Assembly (NCBI RefSeq): GCF_020360975.1
Contig: NC_030164.1
Span: forward strand, 1 to 62,483
Reading direction: 5' to 3'
Length of the DNA: 62,483 nt
Source: Hirsutella rhossiliensis
Taxonomy: Eukaryota > Ascomycota > Sordariomycetes > Hypocreales > Ophiocordycipitaceae
Shown here piece by piece: positions 11,160 to 22,729 of this stretch. Numbering within the stretch: the first letter of the stretch is position 1; the number at the start of each line of letters is the position of its first letter. The notes beneath the pieces are model-generated. The model saw nothing but the letters and a program-made list of their open reading frames with translations. It ran no database searches and had not been told where the DNA came from. A program made the position numbers and the translations under genes.

Positions 11160-11372
11160 GCACCTCACCTATAGTCTGGTAGGGACCCCTGCACCAATAG
11201 AATAGGGTTTTAGGATATGAGTACCGCTATTCTGTAAACCTTTATTTTTATTGTTCTATTGAAAGAAAACCTATTATATTTTATGTAGTAACTCGTTGAT
11301 AATGCAAATATTTTAATCTATACAATGCAATTTATACTAAAATTATCTATTTGAAACAATATAATCATTACG

Positions 11373-11921
11373 ATGAAACACACAAAACCTATTTTTATTT
11401 TAGGTTTACTAACCATAATTGTACTATGCTCTTTTACATTAGAGATAGTTACACTAAGCTTTGATAATATTATGCAAGTTTTAACTGGAATTAAACCAAT
11501 TTTGTTGAAGTTAAAAATAATAAATTATAAAGGTATGATAATAAGATCTAATATATTAGCTTTAAAGATTAAACCTTTATTAATTACTTTATTATATGTA
11601 GGGGCAGCTTGTATAACTTTTATTTTAACAAATTGAAAATTCTTTATATACATAATACTTGTTTATATATTTGTTAAATGCTTATTAACAAATTTTTACG
11701 TGAAGCATTTTAAGTTTAATAATAAATTAAATATAAAGAATATAACCGCTATCTGACAACAAAGAAAAAATATTGCTCCCTTTTTAATAAAGCTTTTCTT
11801 ACTAATGATACCTATAAGATTCTTCATTAGAATATGCATATTTACATTATTTAATTTCCATAATGATATTCTATGTATTATATTACTAGTATTATTAACT
11901 TTACCCTTTTTTTGAATATAA
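11373..11921 (+). CDS. orf182, hydrophobic protein of unknown function
   Basis: Code-4 ORF of 182 residues with several predicted membrane segments (start ILGLLTIIVLCSFTLEIV; middle around the TGA Trp at 11634; end IILLVLLTLPFFWI). The 3' end overlaps the start of orf584 by 49 bases in another frame. Because both are hydrophobic at the overlap, they may be two parts of one gene split by a frameshift near 11880-11921. No homologue recognised. Confidence 0.5.
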
Positions 11922-13627
11922 TAAGAAAATATCTTGCAGCAGCTGCTGCAAAACAGCAGCATAATAGGGAAAGCAACAACGTTAGTGAACAAGATTATTT
12001 TTTATTTAACGATTATGTTATAAAAAATATCAATTTATATAATATAATTTATATAATATTTACTATTTTAATGATTAACTATTATTTTTATTATTCTTTA
12101 GCTATCATATTTTTATCTTTAATAATATTAATATTATTAGTTTTATATTCTATGTATTGGGGATCAGAAGCACCTACTGTGGGGGATACACAGGAGAAGC
12201 AGCAGGATCTATCACCTAATAATAATATTCATTTGCAAGCTACAGGTCCACCACTGCTAACTTTTACTTGAGCATGTCTTATGGATAATTTAGGTATGTA
12301 TCTAACATGAGGAGCTTGTAAAGGATATAATGAACCTGATTATGTACTTAGCAGTAAGGGTTTTAATATAAATAATCAAATAAACTATTATAATCAATTT
12401 GTATTAATAAATGTAAATCCTAATCACTTTAATTCAGATATAAATGTCAATAGACATGAAATTGCTACATGCTATAATTGATTACATAGATGTGTGGCTC
12501 CAGATAAGAACGGTGTATGATTAACAGAAGAAAAAGATATAAAGCATGGGATAATTATAGCGAAATCTAAAATATTGAGTATGCTTTATATGCAGCGATA
12601 TATTGTATCTACACAAGCCGAATTTAAACAAGAAGTAGGTACATTGAATTACATACCACAAACTTTATTTAAAAATGATAAATTCATAGGTTCAGTTGGA
12701 AGAATAAATGGTACATTGGTGATCAATTTTTTGAAAAATGATGGACGACTTACATCTAAAAGAGAATTTTGACCTTCTTATTATGTACATGACGAAAGCC
12801 TTAGACATGTTAATCAAGAATTAGAACCAATTAGACATACTATAGAGTTTTTGGAACAAAAATATGGTATTTATATTCCTAATAGAGATAGCATTGAAAA
12901 TATTATAACATTTACAGAATCAGAAAAATTAAGGGGTGGAGATCCGTCTTTAATAAAAATAATGAGACCTTGTCCTTTATTTTCGGATTTACACACTATG
13001 TATGAAACACCTAGTAAATATTTTCTTTGTTGAAAAAGACAAGATTGAGCGAATTTAAGGGATGGGTCTTTATATAATAGAGTTCTAGCTTTAAAGGGTA
13101 ATGTTCAGTATCATCATAAAACAGAAGAAAATAGATATCATAGTGAAATTATATTAAACGGATTGTATTGTGAATATTTAAATACTAGATTAGCTACTTT
13201 TTACCCTTTAGTAAATGTTGAGGCCGATCTACTTTTTAATTCAACACGGGGCCATTTGTTTTATAATTATAAAAGTGATAGTTTAAAAAATATAGTGTTA
13301 TTCAGACAGGATGATTTAGATATCTTTCATTTTCAAAAATATTGTTTAATAGATATGACTTGAACTAGACGGAGATTGCTAGAAAAATTGGAAAATGATA
13401 ATCTATATTCTTCTTTCTATGTTGTTTCTGCCAACAGAATTACGATTGAATTATTATATATTGAAAGACCTTATGGTGAACTACCTAAGATTTATAGTAT
13501 TATGGATTTAACTAATATAAATACTAGTTCGATAATAAAGGCTTTTACACCTCCAAAACAATCTTATAACATTTTAGATAAACAAGATGGTGATACATTA
13601 GATAAATTATTAAAATATAAGTATTAA
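11873..13627 (+). CDS. orf584, unknown protein with membrane N-terminus
   Basis: Code-4 ORF of 584 residues, open throughout with many TGA Trp codons. Residues about 1-20 and 55-100 are hydrophobic; the remaining 450 residues look like a soluble globular domain with ordinary composition, Trp-rich, including GSVGRINGTLVINF and LRHVNQELEPIRHTIEFLEQ. An Ala-rich patch (about residues 21-26) comes from an 18-bp palindrome, and about residues 97-130 also read like GC-element sequence kept in frame. An intact frame this long in such an AT-rich genome argues that it is, or recently was, translated. No family recognised; plasmid origin is possible but not shown. Confidence 0.6.
11934..11951. repeat. 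18-bp perfect palindrome inside orf584
   Basis: TTGCAGCAGCTGCTGCAA, a perfect inverted repeat read in frame as an Ala run. It lies 12 bases after the end of orf182. Confidence 0.85.
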
Positions 13628-14146
13628 TAGGCAAAGGATAGAGTATATTAGAGTACTCTGTACTTCTTGCTGATTTTTCATATCCTCTGAAAAATACAAA
13701 GCAATATCTTACAAAGGATGATAACTTACATAAGGAAAAATAGTATAAATTATATTACAATTAGTTTGTAGTCCTCCGCTGACTAGCGCAAGCTCTAAAA
13801 TATAATAAATTATGAATAATAAAAATAACAATAATTATAACATAAGTATAATACTTATAATGTACTATCCTGAGACAGAAAAATACAAGTTTTTAATTTA
13901 CAAGGCTCCGCTGCTTCGCAGGAAAACAGGAATAAACCGGGGATTTATCTGACTCCGACTCCGTAGGGCTGATAAATTTTCACCCTCGGGACTACGAAAA
14001 AATTGAATTACTAATAAAAGCTACATAGATTCTGCTAAAAAGGGTTACCTGTTTTTCCAAGAGTGCTTATTTCTTATCCCTTTCAGGGATCAAGCAGGAA
14101 TAAAAGATAAATATTTAGTGTTAAATACATAATATACTTTAAATAA
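13628..14146. other. Spacer with element A and promoter-like repeat
   Basis: No gene seen. Contains an ATAAGGAAAAATAGTATAAA-like motif near 13729 (related copies near 18287 and 19007), then double-hairpin element A at 13768-13796, then several short GC-rich hairpins such as GCTTCGCAGG near 13912. Confidence 0.6.
13768..13796 (+). repeat. Double-hairpin element A
   Basis: Closest to the consensus: GTAGTCCTCCGCTGACTA followed by GCGCAAGCTCT. Located 40 bases after the promoter-like motif, in a spacer. Confidence 0.8.
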
Positions 14147-14219
14147 GCTCATGTAACTCAATTGGTAGAGTGAAATATTGAAGCTATTTTTGTTATAAGT
14201 TCAAATCTTATCTTGGGCA
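14147..14219 (+). tRNA. trnF: tRNA-Phe (GAA), first copy
   Basis: Anticodon stem AAATA/TATTT with loop TTGAAGC (GAA); acceptor GCTCATG/CTTGGGC has one mismatch. More AT-rich and weaker than the second tRNA-Phe at 15182. Confidence 0.75.
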
Positions 14220-14337
14220 AAGGTATAATAAATATCTTTAACGAATTCATCTTATTTATTTAAGATTATATAATACTACGGTAAATATACTACATCTTAT
14301 GCTAAGCCACTTGTGCTAAAGAGAGTTGTACGTTTAA

Positions 14338-14421
14338 GTCTAAGTGCTGAAATTTGGTAGACAGAGGTTGCTTAAGCCAACCTGGGTAGTACCCATGAGT
14401 GTTCAAGTCACTCCTTAGATA
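14338..14421 (+). tRNA. trnL(UAA): tRNA-Leu (UAA)
   Basis: Acceptor GTCTAAG/CTTAGAT, anticodon stem GGTTG/CAACC with loop CTTAAGC (UAA), and the long variable arm (GGG...CCC) of class II tRNAs. Confidence 0.88.
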
Positions 14422-14493
14422 CAGTATTTATGTACTATTTTTAGTTAGTAAAAAAAATGAAATTTTATGAATTTTAAATAAATTTATTCTTAT

Positions 14494-15058
14494 ATGCAAA
14501 GAAAAGAAATATATAAAGATTTAAATAATAAGTGTGGTATTTATCTTTGGACAAATATTGTTTCGAATAAAAAATATGTAGGATCTTCTATTAATTTATC
14601 CAAAAGAAGACCAAAAATTACTTTAGTAAGTATTATTTACAATCAGAATTAAAAAAAAAAATAATAGTATTATTTTTAAGGCACTTTTTAAGTATAACTA
14701 TATTAATTTTAAGTTAGATATTATTGAACTTTGTGATTCTATATTAATTATAGAAAGAGAACAATTTTATTTAGATAATTTAGAATTAAAGTATAATATT
14801 TTGAAAATTGCAAGATCTCTTTTAGGTTTTAAGCATAGTAATGAAACTAAAGAAATATTGCGTAAAAGAATGACAGGTAAACCTTTTTTAGGTAATAAAG
14901 AAAATTTGTATTCCAATTGAAAATCTTTAGCATTAATTGTGAAGAATATTAATACTGAAGAAATAATTCACTTCCCTTCTATTAGAAGAGCATCACAATT
15001 TATTGATGTGCATCATTTTCATATCTCACTATGTTTAAATAAAAAAAGGATTTTATAA
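14494..15058 (+). pseudogene. Free-standing GIY-YIG endonuclease relic
   Basis: Starts MQRKEIYKDLNNKCGIYLW and has KKYVGSSINLSKR (GIY-YIG core). The frame breaks near a poly-A run at about 14650, then resumes with KALFKYNYINFKLDIIE, EREQFYLDNLELKYNILK, LLGFKHSNETKE and a NUMOD-like tail to 15058. It lies between tRNA genes with no intron exons around it, so it is a dispersed or stranded copy. Confidence 0.75.
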
Positions 15059-15181
15059 GGGTAGAGGCTATTATGTGACTAGAATTATATGCAGATAATT
15101 TAGGCATGTAATTTAGATAATAGAATCTTTGTATAGTATTTTTTACACCTGTTTTAAATTCCTGTATCTCTAATAAAACAA

Positions 15182-15254
15182 GCCCGTATAGCTCAATTGG
15201 TGGGGCAGAGCGTTGAAGTTGCTTTGATTGTAAGTTCGAGTCTTACCGTGGGCA
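15182..15254 (+). tRNA. trnF: tRNA-Phe (GAA), second copy
   Basis: Acceptor GCCCGTA/CGTGGGC, D stem GCTC/GGGC, anticodon stem GAGCG/TGCTT with loop TTGAAGT (GAA), T stem GTAAG/CTTAC. About 70% similar to the copy at 14147, so the pair is a diverged duplication. Confidence 0.8.
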
Positions 15255-15259
15255 GTGAA

Positions 15260-15332
15260 GGGACTTTAGTATAATGGTGAATACATATGACTTTTAATCA
15301 TTGAAATGTAGGTTCGATCCCTACAAGTCCTA
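15260..15332 (+). tRNA. trnK: tRNA-Lys (UUU)
   Basis: Acceptor GGGACTT/AAGTCCT, anticodon loop CTTTTAA (UUU) on a stem ATGA/TCAT, T loop TTCGATC. Confidence 0.88.
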
Positions 15333-15426
15333 AAAATAATAATTAATTTTACTAGCGAGCTATATAAAAAAAGTTTATTAGCTGTACATCTATTTTAGAT
15401 CTTATAGTAATATAAAGATATAACAA

Positions 15427-15500
15427 GAAAAGGTTGTCATAGGTAAGACAATATTTAGCTAATGGCGGTGTAATTTGGATGTTCAACTCATGAGTCAGAA
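15427..15500 (+). pseudogene. tRNA-like relic, resembles trnS(GCU)
   Basis: Aligns by eye with trnS(GCU) at 57685: shared ATAGGTAAG D arm, TTAGCTAATGG where the anticodon arm lies, and a GGATGTTCAACTCATG T arm. The acceptor stem does not pair. A relic is more likely than a working tRNA. Confidence 0.35.
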
Positions 15501-15699
15501 GATCTTGCTTCTTTTATTTATTTTAATTATATATATCAAAATGAAAATTTTTAATGTTTTAACATCTTTTTTTTAGATTTTTTACACCTGTAAATTTTAG
15601 TAAGGTTATAGTTATATTATTTGTAGGTTTTATATCTAGATATTTAATTAATAATTATTTTAATATAAATGTATTTACAGAATATTTAACTCTAACTTC

Positions 15700-17040
15700 T
15701 AATTTTTTTATTCAGGGTTTGCTACTTTTATTGTTTTTGTTCATGAATTTTTCTCTTTCTTTAATGTTAATATTTTACCTGGTTTTGTTTGAAGTATGTG
15801 TCAAAAAATGAGTTTAATATATGAAAATTTGTTCGTTAAACCTTTTATTCTAAAACTTGGGCTAATAATATTTATATTTATCATGTAAGTCGTTCTGTAG
15901 AAGAATCTAAAAATCATAATAGTTATGATCTTTATTCTTGTAGTTTATCAAATTATGATTATTATTCTATAATTGCTCAAAAAAATCCATATGAAGAACA
16001 AGGTGAGTCTTCACACTCTCCTTATATAAATCAAAATTCACAATATTATAGTAATAATCAAGCTTCACAAACTTACGTAGGCTCCGCCTACTCAAATAAT
16101 AAAAATTAGCCTGAGCAAATGGAACAATATCCTACTCAATATGATTCTAGTTATAATGACGAATATTTGGATCATAATATTTCTCGTAATTATAATACTA
16201 ATTATTTTACAACTCAACAAAATTATAACTATCCTGCTGAATAAAATCCTAGATTTTTTCGTCTTGATACTATTGAACAAGATGGTATAGATATAAGTTT
16301 TAATACCCCCTGACAATTCTAATCAACAAAGGGCACCTATAATGAGTAATAATACAACTCCTTCTGCCGTGACTACATTGTTCTCTAGCGAAGCCACTGC
16401 TCAACAATTAAGTGTAAATTCTAATCAATTATCTCAATCTAGTATAACTACTACTAATGATACAAATCATGCTACTATAGGTCCTAATAGATCATAACAT
16501 CACATAAATTGAGAAGCTAGAAGGTATCAAGTAACTAAAGCTTTTGAAGATATTGCACAACCTCCTAAATTCAAAGAAGTAGTTGTACCTTGTGGTACAA
16601 CTAGAGGTAAAGTATCTTTGGCTATAAAATATTATTATAATAAATCTAATATTCATACTTTATTAAATATCATGATATAGCCAAACGTAAATTGTTCTGA
16701 ACTCTTTGATAAAAAGGTCGTGATAATTCTTAAAGTTACGAAGAGTTCAAGAGAAATTTTGATCCTAATACTAATATTTTTAAAGATATAACTAAAGCTA
16801 CTAAAGCAGATTTATCTGAATAAATTCGTAATTTATTAAATTCAAACCCTTTTGGTTATCGTTCTCAACGTTCTGCTAGTATTGCTCCTAGAGATATTAG
16901 AAGAGTAAATTACAGTAATACTCAAAATCGTTTAAATGAATTAAGTGCTACTATAAATAGAGCTGTTAGTCTACCTAGAGATAGAGTTATTACTTAACCT
17001 AGAAGAGATAAAGTTACTAGTTTGTCTAGAAGAAGATAAT
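15700..17040 (+). pseudogene. Decayed ORF: membrane segment plus Asn/Gln/Tyr/Ser-rich protein
   Basis: Reading across lesions gives a hydrophobic N-terminal part, a 130-residue Asn/Gln/Tyr/Ser-rich stretch (for example QNSQYYSNNQASQTY), then a more ordinary region (PPKFKEVVVPCGTTRGKVS) and an Arg-rich tail. Frame breaks: in-frame TAG/TAA at six or so places, and an extra C in the run at about 16307. Several stops fall where Gln would fit its neighbours. A 15-bp hairpin GTAGGCTCCGCCTAC (16078-16092) is read in frame. The layout resembles the decayed ORF at 52230-53140. Family not recognised. Confidence 0.55.
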
Positions 17041-17223
17041 ATAATTTATTTAAATATATTATAAACTTTAGATAAAAATTGTCTCTTTTTAAAAACAAAC
17101 AACAAAAAATTATAAATAAAAATTTCAACTTATTTTTCATGCGAAGCGCGAAGCCGTAATAATATTATAAATATTTTAGTTAATATTTTTACAATATTTA
17201 TTTTTGACTTTTTTACACTATTA

Positions 17224-17529
17224 TTGTCTAATAATCAAATAGATTACTTCAATATTTTTATTGAATTTATTATTCTTCTATTAACTATTTTTAATAGATT
17301 TATTAGTGAAGGACTTATAGGTATAGATTGCTTTAATAATACTACGTTTCTAAATTTTAGACCTATAAATTATATTATTAATAGTGATTGTAGTTTTAAA
17401 GATAAGTGTATACGTATATGTCATTGAGTCTTTTGAGAACAGTTTAATAATTATATAAATTTTCATTATTTTAAAGACCATTGAAATTCTAATAATAAAT
17501 ATATAATTTTACTTAAAGATAAATATTAA
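17224..17529 (+). pseudogene. ORF fragment, hydrophobic start, unknown
   Basis: Code-4 frame of about 100 codons with hydrophobic FNIFIEFIILLLTIFNRF followed by polar sequence with four Trp, including two TGA Trp codons near 17427 and 17433. No ATG start: the frame opens without one from about 17176. Likely a relic. Confidence 0.35.
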
Positions 17530-17699
17530 GAGAAAAAACATAAGGTTGTTGTTTTTAATAAAACTCTTGCCTGATTTTTAAATCGTAGAAATAATAATTA
17601 AGTTTTCTGTACATGAAGAGGAAATTATTGCCTCTTTTTATTTAATTAAATAACATTCAAATTAAATATATTTTTTATTACATTATAGTATATTATACT

Positions 17700-18240
17700 A
17701 TAATATTCAACCTATTATATTTTACTACCAAAAAATACTTAAAAATAAACAATGTAATAATTATTACAATATTATCTTTATATTTAATAGCTGCTACATT
17801 GTCAATATATGGTTTTTTTTATGACTTAGATATAATTTCAGTAGATACAGAAACTATGAATTATTTAGATGAATTAGATTTTACAGTGGAATTCCTCGTC
17901 CATAATACTCAAATTATAAATAATAATTATGGAAATATTGATAATGCATGATTAAGATTTTTAAATTTGTTTAATAATAACAATACTGCTCATTTTTCAT
18001 ATCCTTTGGGTCAGGGTCAGCAAATTAAAGATACAGAATTAAATAATATTTACTATATTAATAATCATAGAACTACTGATTATTATTATAAAGTAGAATG
18101 AATTGATATTTATTGCTCTGCATAAAAATATAAGTATGCATCTGCTCACAATAAAGAAGTTTTATTTTTTATAAACTGTTTTACAGATGTTTTAGATGAA
18201 TTATAATCAATTGAAAAGAACTTAAAAGCAAAAGTTTAGA
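17700..18240 (+). pseudogene. Decayed unknown ORF
   Basis: A membrane segment (YLIAATLSIYGFFYDLDII) leads into acidic, Asn-rich sequence with WLRFLNLFNNNN; TAA interrupts at about 18123 and 18205. Contains GGGTCAGGGTCAG at about 18008, a motif also seen at 22904 and 23624. Family not recognised. Confidence 0.4.
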
Positions 18241-18447
18241 TTATTATAAAGGGACATAGTTAAATATAATATGTATCCTATATAAGGAAGAATAGTATAA
18301 AAATTATTACAATTAACTCTGTTTAATAGATTTGGTTATTTTAAATGAATTAGAATCCATACAAAATAATTTATTTAAAACATCAAAAATATAAATGTCA
18401 TTCCTTATAAAAATTGATTATGAATATAATACTACTTTTAGTAATTA

Positions 18448-18520
18448 GGGGGTATAGTTTAATTAGGTAAAACCGTAAACTTGCACTTTGCTATTTTGAG
18501 TTCGATGCTCAATATCTCCA
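18448..18520 (+). tRNA. trnA: tRNA-Ala (UGC)
   Basis: Acceptor GGGGGTA/TATCTCC with G-T pairs, anticodon stem GTAAA/TTTGC with loop CTTGCAC (UGC), T loop TTCGATG. Confidence 0.85.
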
Positions 18521-19777
18521 TAATAATCAGTAAATATAGATCACATTATATTGCTGCTATAAATTAAGCTGCGCAGTGTGCACTTACTAAATTATATAAA
18601 TTAAATATTCAATAATATATTTTCATTCATATAAATAGTATTAATGCGACTTTATTATCATTAATTTTAAGACAAGAGAGGCTGGAAATATAAATAAGAT
18701 AAGCTTACACTTTAAAATAAGGCAGGTAATTGAATATAAAATTCTTGTTTACAATTACATCAAAAAGGTTGTTGTATATTCTATTTTAATTACATCTATA
18801 TATCCTAATGTATGTATAATGTTAATGCTACTATTATTTATAGTGGAATTGATAGGATAATAGTATAGGATAATATCTATTATACTAAAAAGGCTTGCTT
18901 GGGATCAAACGGGTATAGGTTAAAGGTAGACTTCTTGGTTTCCACTCAACATGTGTCAGTGAAAATATGAGTATCCGTATCAATACTTTATTTTATATTA
19001 TATTAAGGGAAAATAGTATAAAAATTATTACGATTAACTTTGCTTAATAGATTTGGATGAGATCTCCAATTTTTCCACCTATGGCATTTGGCTCTTTTTA
19101 TTAGAATAATTTAAATAATGATAATGACAACAAAACCAAAACTGAGGAAATTATAATTTCCAAATGAATAATTCAGATACTATGAATAATAATTCAAAGA
19201 ACAAAAACTTAACTCATCTAACTACAAAAATGGCGGTTTTAAATAATTCAGTAGAATGCGATCTATGGAGAGTAGCTAATTTATCCGCTTACATGAAACT
19301 AGATACGTTTAACATATTTTCTATTATCGTAGATGATTCATTTGAATATCAAGCTATAGAAATATAACATCCTTGTAAAGTAACATATATTGAAATAGGA
19401 ATAAAATTATTTGTAAAAAATTGCTTAGAGAATAAATAAGGAAGACTTCTGAAGACATAATAAAGATACTTTGTATATTATAAGGAAAGGTAATTATTCA
19501 GATATTAAACATTTGTTTCCATTATCAAAGATACTAATGTAAGTATAGTAAGAGGTTCAAGTAAAAAATCATACATAATAAGTCCGATTGATTTTAGATT
19601 ATCTAGCTATCTATTGATTCTGTTTAATTTATATTCTAAAAAATTTAATATAGAAAATGCTTTTAATATAATAACGAAAGATAGATATTTGCCATCTTTA
19701 GAATAAGTGTAGGTTTTAAATTTATATAATATGTTAAAGGAATATCTCTATTGAAGTCTAAAGCTTAATTATTACAA
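18521..19777. other. Spacer with decayed ORF pieces
   Basis: Contains a promoter-like repeat near 19007-19050 (GAAAATAGTATAAAAATTAT), an open piece at 19164-19367 (MNNSDTMNNNSKNKNLTHL...) that continues past a TAA as HPCKVTYIEIGIKLFVKN, and further out-of-frame coding-like pieces to about 19706. Nothing intact. Confidence 0.5.
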
Positions 19778-19862
19778 ATAGATATGCTGAAATTAGGGAG
19801 ACAGGGTGGCTTTAGGTGCCATTGATTTAAATATCGTATTGGTTCAAGTCCAATTATCTATA
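19778..19862 (+). tRNA. trnL(UAG): tR­NA-Leu (UAG)
   Basis: Acceptor ATAGATA/TATCTAT, anticodon stem GTGGC/GCCAT with loop TTTAGGT (UAG), long variable arm, T loop TTCAAGT. Confidence 0.88.
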
Positions 19863-19918
19863 AAATAGAGAATTTGTCTCTTTTTATGCAACATGCAACA
19901 ACATTAAAAAAATAAAAA

Positions 19919-20880
19919 ATGAAAAATTTTAAATACAATTTAAACCCTAATTGAAGAACTGAATTTGTGTAAGTGTAAAACGGAGGGGGAGGATGTTTTC
20001 GTGTACGTGTAGGAATATATAAAAAAAACATTCTATAAGATTATCAATTGCACCATCTTTTAAGGTAAAATTACATATAAAAGATCTAAGTTTACTATTA
20101 GAAATTAAATCTTTTTTCAAAAATAACGGTTATGTTTATGTATATAAAACTTTTGCTATAGTGTACATAAATGCAAAGATTTCATTGATATAATTATTCC
20201 TCATTTTAATAAATACTCTATCTCTCTTATAACTGAAAAGCAAAATGATTTTGTTATTTTTAAATAAATTTTAAATATTATGAATAAAAAACAACATCTT
20301 AATATAACAGGTCTATCTGAAATTATTAAGTTAAAAGCCTCACTTAAAGGCTTACCTTGTAATATAAAAGCATTATTTCCTAATTTGCTTTCAATGAAAA
20401 GACCTAAAAGTTTACCTATTCTAGTTAATATAGATTATCATTGATTTGCAGGGTTTTTCTCCGGAGAAGGATGCTTTTTTGTAGGTATTTATAGATCTAA
20501 AATAATTAAAACAGGTTATTATGTTAAACTATGTATAAGAGTAGGTCAACATTAAAGAGATAAAATATTAATTAATCAGTTTGCTAATCTATTTAGTTGT
20601 GGTCAATTGACAGAAAGAGAAAATTTGACAGAATTTTATATATCTAATTTTAAAGATATATACTTAAAAGTCATACCTTTTTTTTAGATATAAGGTGATA
20701 GGTAATAAGTCATTAGATTTTCAGGATTTTTTCCGAATTGCTGATTTAGTTAAGGATAAAGCTCATTTAACTAAGGAAGGACTTAAAGAGACCATGATCA
20801 TAAAATCTCGGATGAATAGAAATAGACATTAATATCTTAAAGAATTTCATAGTTTTCTTGTGTAGCCATCCTTAATAGAT
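19919..20880 (+). pseudogene. LAGLIDADG endonuclease relic between tRNAs
   Basis: Recognisable pieces: NLNPNW, SFKVKLHIKDLSLLLEIKSF, IIIPHFNKYSISLITEKQ, DFVIFK then a TAA exactly where the family has Gln (compare [12 protein letters not shown] in the intact nad5 intron ORF), then a second motif WFAGFFSGEGCF and VGQH-TAA-RDKILINQFANLF. Multiple stops and shifts. No flanking exons, so it is a dispersed relic. Confidence 0.7.
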
Positions 20881-21180
20881 TAGGATCATAAATTTTAATC
20901 TTCTTATTAAAAATAATTGATCCAAATAATCTTTATTATTTTAAATTAAAAGTAAATGCAACTTTAGATAAAAGATCATATACTTTAAAGGTATTACATA
21001 ACAATAAAACTATTTATCACTTTAGCACTAAAGCCTCTCTATATTTAAATATAAGTAAAATAACATTAACCAAGTATTTCATTGAAGATAAACTATGAAA
21101 AAATAAATTTAAGTTTATAATATTATCTTAATATATAATTTAAGATGTCTCTTTTTAATATTATTTATAATTTATACAGT

Positions 21181-21800
21181 ATGAAAGGAAACAATTACTT
21201 AACTTATCTAAGACCTACTATATCTTATAATCGTCCTAAAAAGAAATAAATTTGAGCTAAAAATAAACTCAGATCAGGTATCTACCTGATCTGATATAAT
21301 TTAATTAACAATAAAACTTATATTGGTAGTGCTTATAATTTAATAAATAGATTTTTCAAATATTTGTCTTATAATTAAACGAAAGAGATATATAAATATA
21401 TTAGTAAACACCTTGCTAAAGTATAGTTATAATAATTTTAAATTATAAATTATAAAATATTGTGTAGTCCTCCGCTGACTAGTGCAAGCTACTAGTGAAT
21501 TAATTCAATGAGAACAATACTATATTGATCTCTTAGCGCTTGAATATAACATATTGTAATTTGCAAACTATCGTTTAGGACACAAGCATTCACAATAGGT
21601 TTTATAAAATATAATAAATTATAAACCTAGACTTGAGACTCTATAAAAAATGAGATTAGCTAAATAATTATAAGGTTACTATATTAATAAATAAAAAAGA
21701 CAATAAGATAAAAATATTTCCTTCTGCTGTTCGTAATGCGGCTAGATATTTAAATACTTTTCACTAGAGCTTATAATATTGTACGGATAATAATGTGTTA
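21181..21800 (+). pseudogene. GIY-YIG endonuclease relic between tRNAs
   Basis: Has SGIYLIWYNLINNKTYIGSAYN (about 21270-21335) and downstream QWEQYYIDLLALEYNIL, broken by TAA codons and by a double-hairpin element A at 21464-21490. The tail near 21810 carries the GCTGGGCTTCGCCCCGCCTC hairpin also found at 22575 and 23295. Confidence 0.7.
21464..21490 (+). repeat. Double-hairpin element A inside a GIY-YIG relic
   Basis: GTAGTCCTCCGCTGACTA then GTGCAAGCT. Coding similarity to GIY-YIG enzymes resumes just after it, so it is an insertion. Confidence 0.75.
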
Positions 21801-21886
21801 TTTAAAAACACTTTTGTGGCTGGGCTTCGCCCCGCCTCTAAAATTAAATATTAGTACAATATTTAGTTATTTGTAAATAGCTATAA

Positions 21887-21959
21887 TATTTCGTCGTCTA
21901 ATAGGTAAGACATAAATTTTTGGTATTTAGTATTGGGTGTTCGAATCACCCCGAGATAA
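21887..21959 (+). tRNA. trnQ: tRNA-Gln (UUG)
   Basis: Acceptor TATTTCG/CGAGATA, D stem GTCT/AGAC, anticodon stem TAAAT/ATTTA with loop TTTTGGT (UUG), T stem GGGTG/CACCC. Confidence 0.88.
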
Positions 21960-21980
21960 AAAGAGAAAGTGTCTCTTTTT

Positions 21981-22009
21981 GTAGTCCTTCAGTGACTAGC
22001 GCAAGCTCT
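21981..22009 (+). repeat. Double-hairpin element A, variant
   Basis: GTAGTCCTTCAGTGACTA then GCGCAAGCTCT; both changes (C to T, G to A or C) lie in the loop or stem of the first hairpin. Downstream of trnQ. Confidence 0.75.
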
Positions 22010-22026
22010 TAAATAAAAATGGTAAT

Positions 22027-22613
22027 ATGAATTATAAAAATGATAATCTAAATAAAACACCTGTTGTATTCTACTCTAATATCTCAAAAAGCAAATATAT
22101 AATTTGTAGAGCTTTATTGAAATATATTTACAACATGTTTAATTTATAAATTTTATAATATTATAAACCAAATTTATTAATAATAAGGGAACAATATTAA
22201 ATAGATTTATTAAAGCCTGAATATAGCATATTAAAGATAGCTAATTCACGTTAGGGTGTTAAACCGAAACTCTATTAAAATTTAAATATCGTAAATTCAA
22301 ACCAGAAGCTTTGATAAATCTAAAAAAAACTATGGCAGATAAAGTTCCTTCACCTATGACAAAAATTAACCACTTGTTAGCAACAGGCCTTATAACGGTT
22401 ATAGTAAATAAGAAGAATAATAATATAAAACGATATCCTTCTATTAAAAGTGCAGCGAAAGATCTGAATGCTGATTCTCCTAGTTTAATATATTGTATGA
22501 ATAAAAATATATTCTTTAAAAACAAAAACAAAAACAAAAACAAAAACAAAAACAAAAACAAAAACACATTTTTGTGGCTGGGCTTCGCCCCGCCTCTAAG
22601 AATAAAGTATTAA
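22027..22613 (+). pseudogene. GIY-YIG-type ORF relic with pentamer/hexamer tail
   Basis: The 5' part is badly broken; the C-terminal DNA-binding part is readable from 22311 (INLKKTMADKVPSPM, IKSAAKDLNADSPSLIYCMN), typical of the tails of GIY-YIG endonucleases. It ends in a microsatellite of nine or so AAAAAC units (about 22515-22566) and the hairpin GCTGGGCTTCGCCCCGCCTC. From 22294 onward it is part of the 720-bp duplication. Confidence 0.6.
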
Positions 22614-22729
22614 TATATTTATTTATTATTTTAAATAATAATAATAATATATCGTATAAATTAATATACAAATCATGAATTTTGTATATTAATTGAAGGG
22701 TGTTGTGATAAATACAATTTTTACTATAA

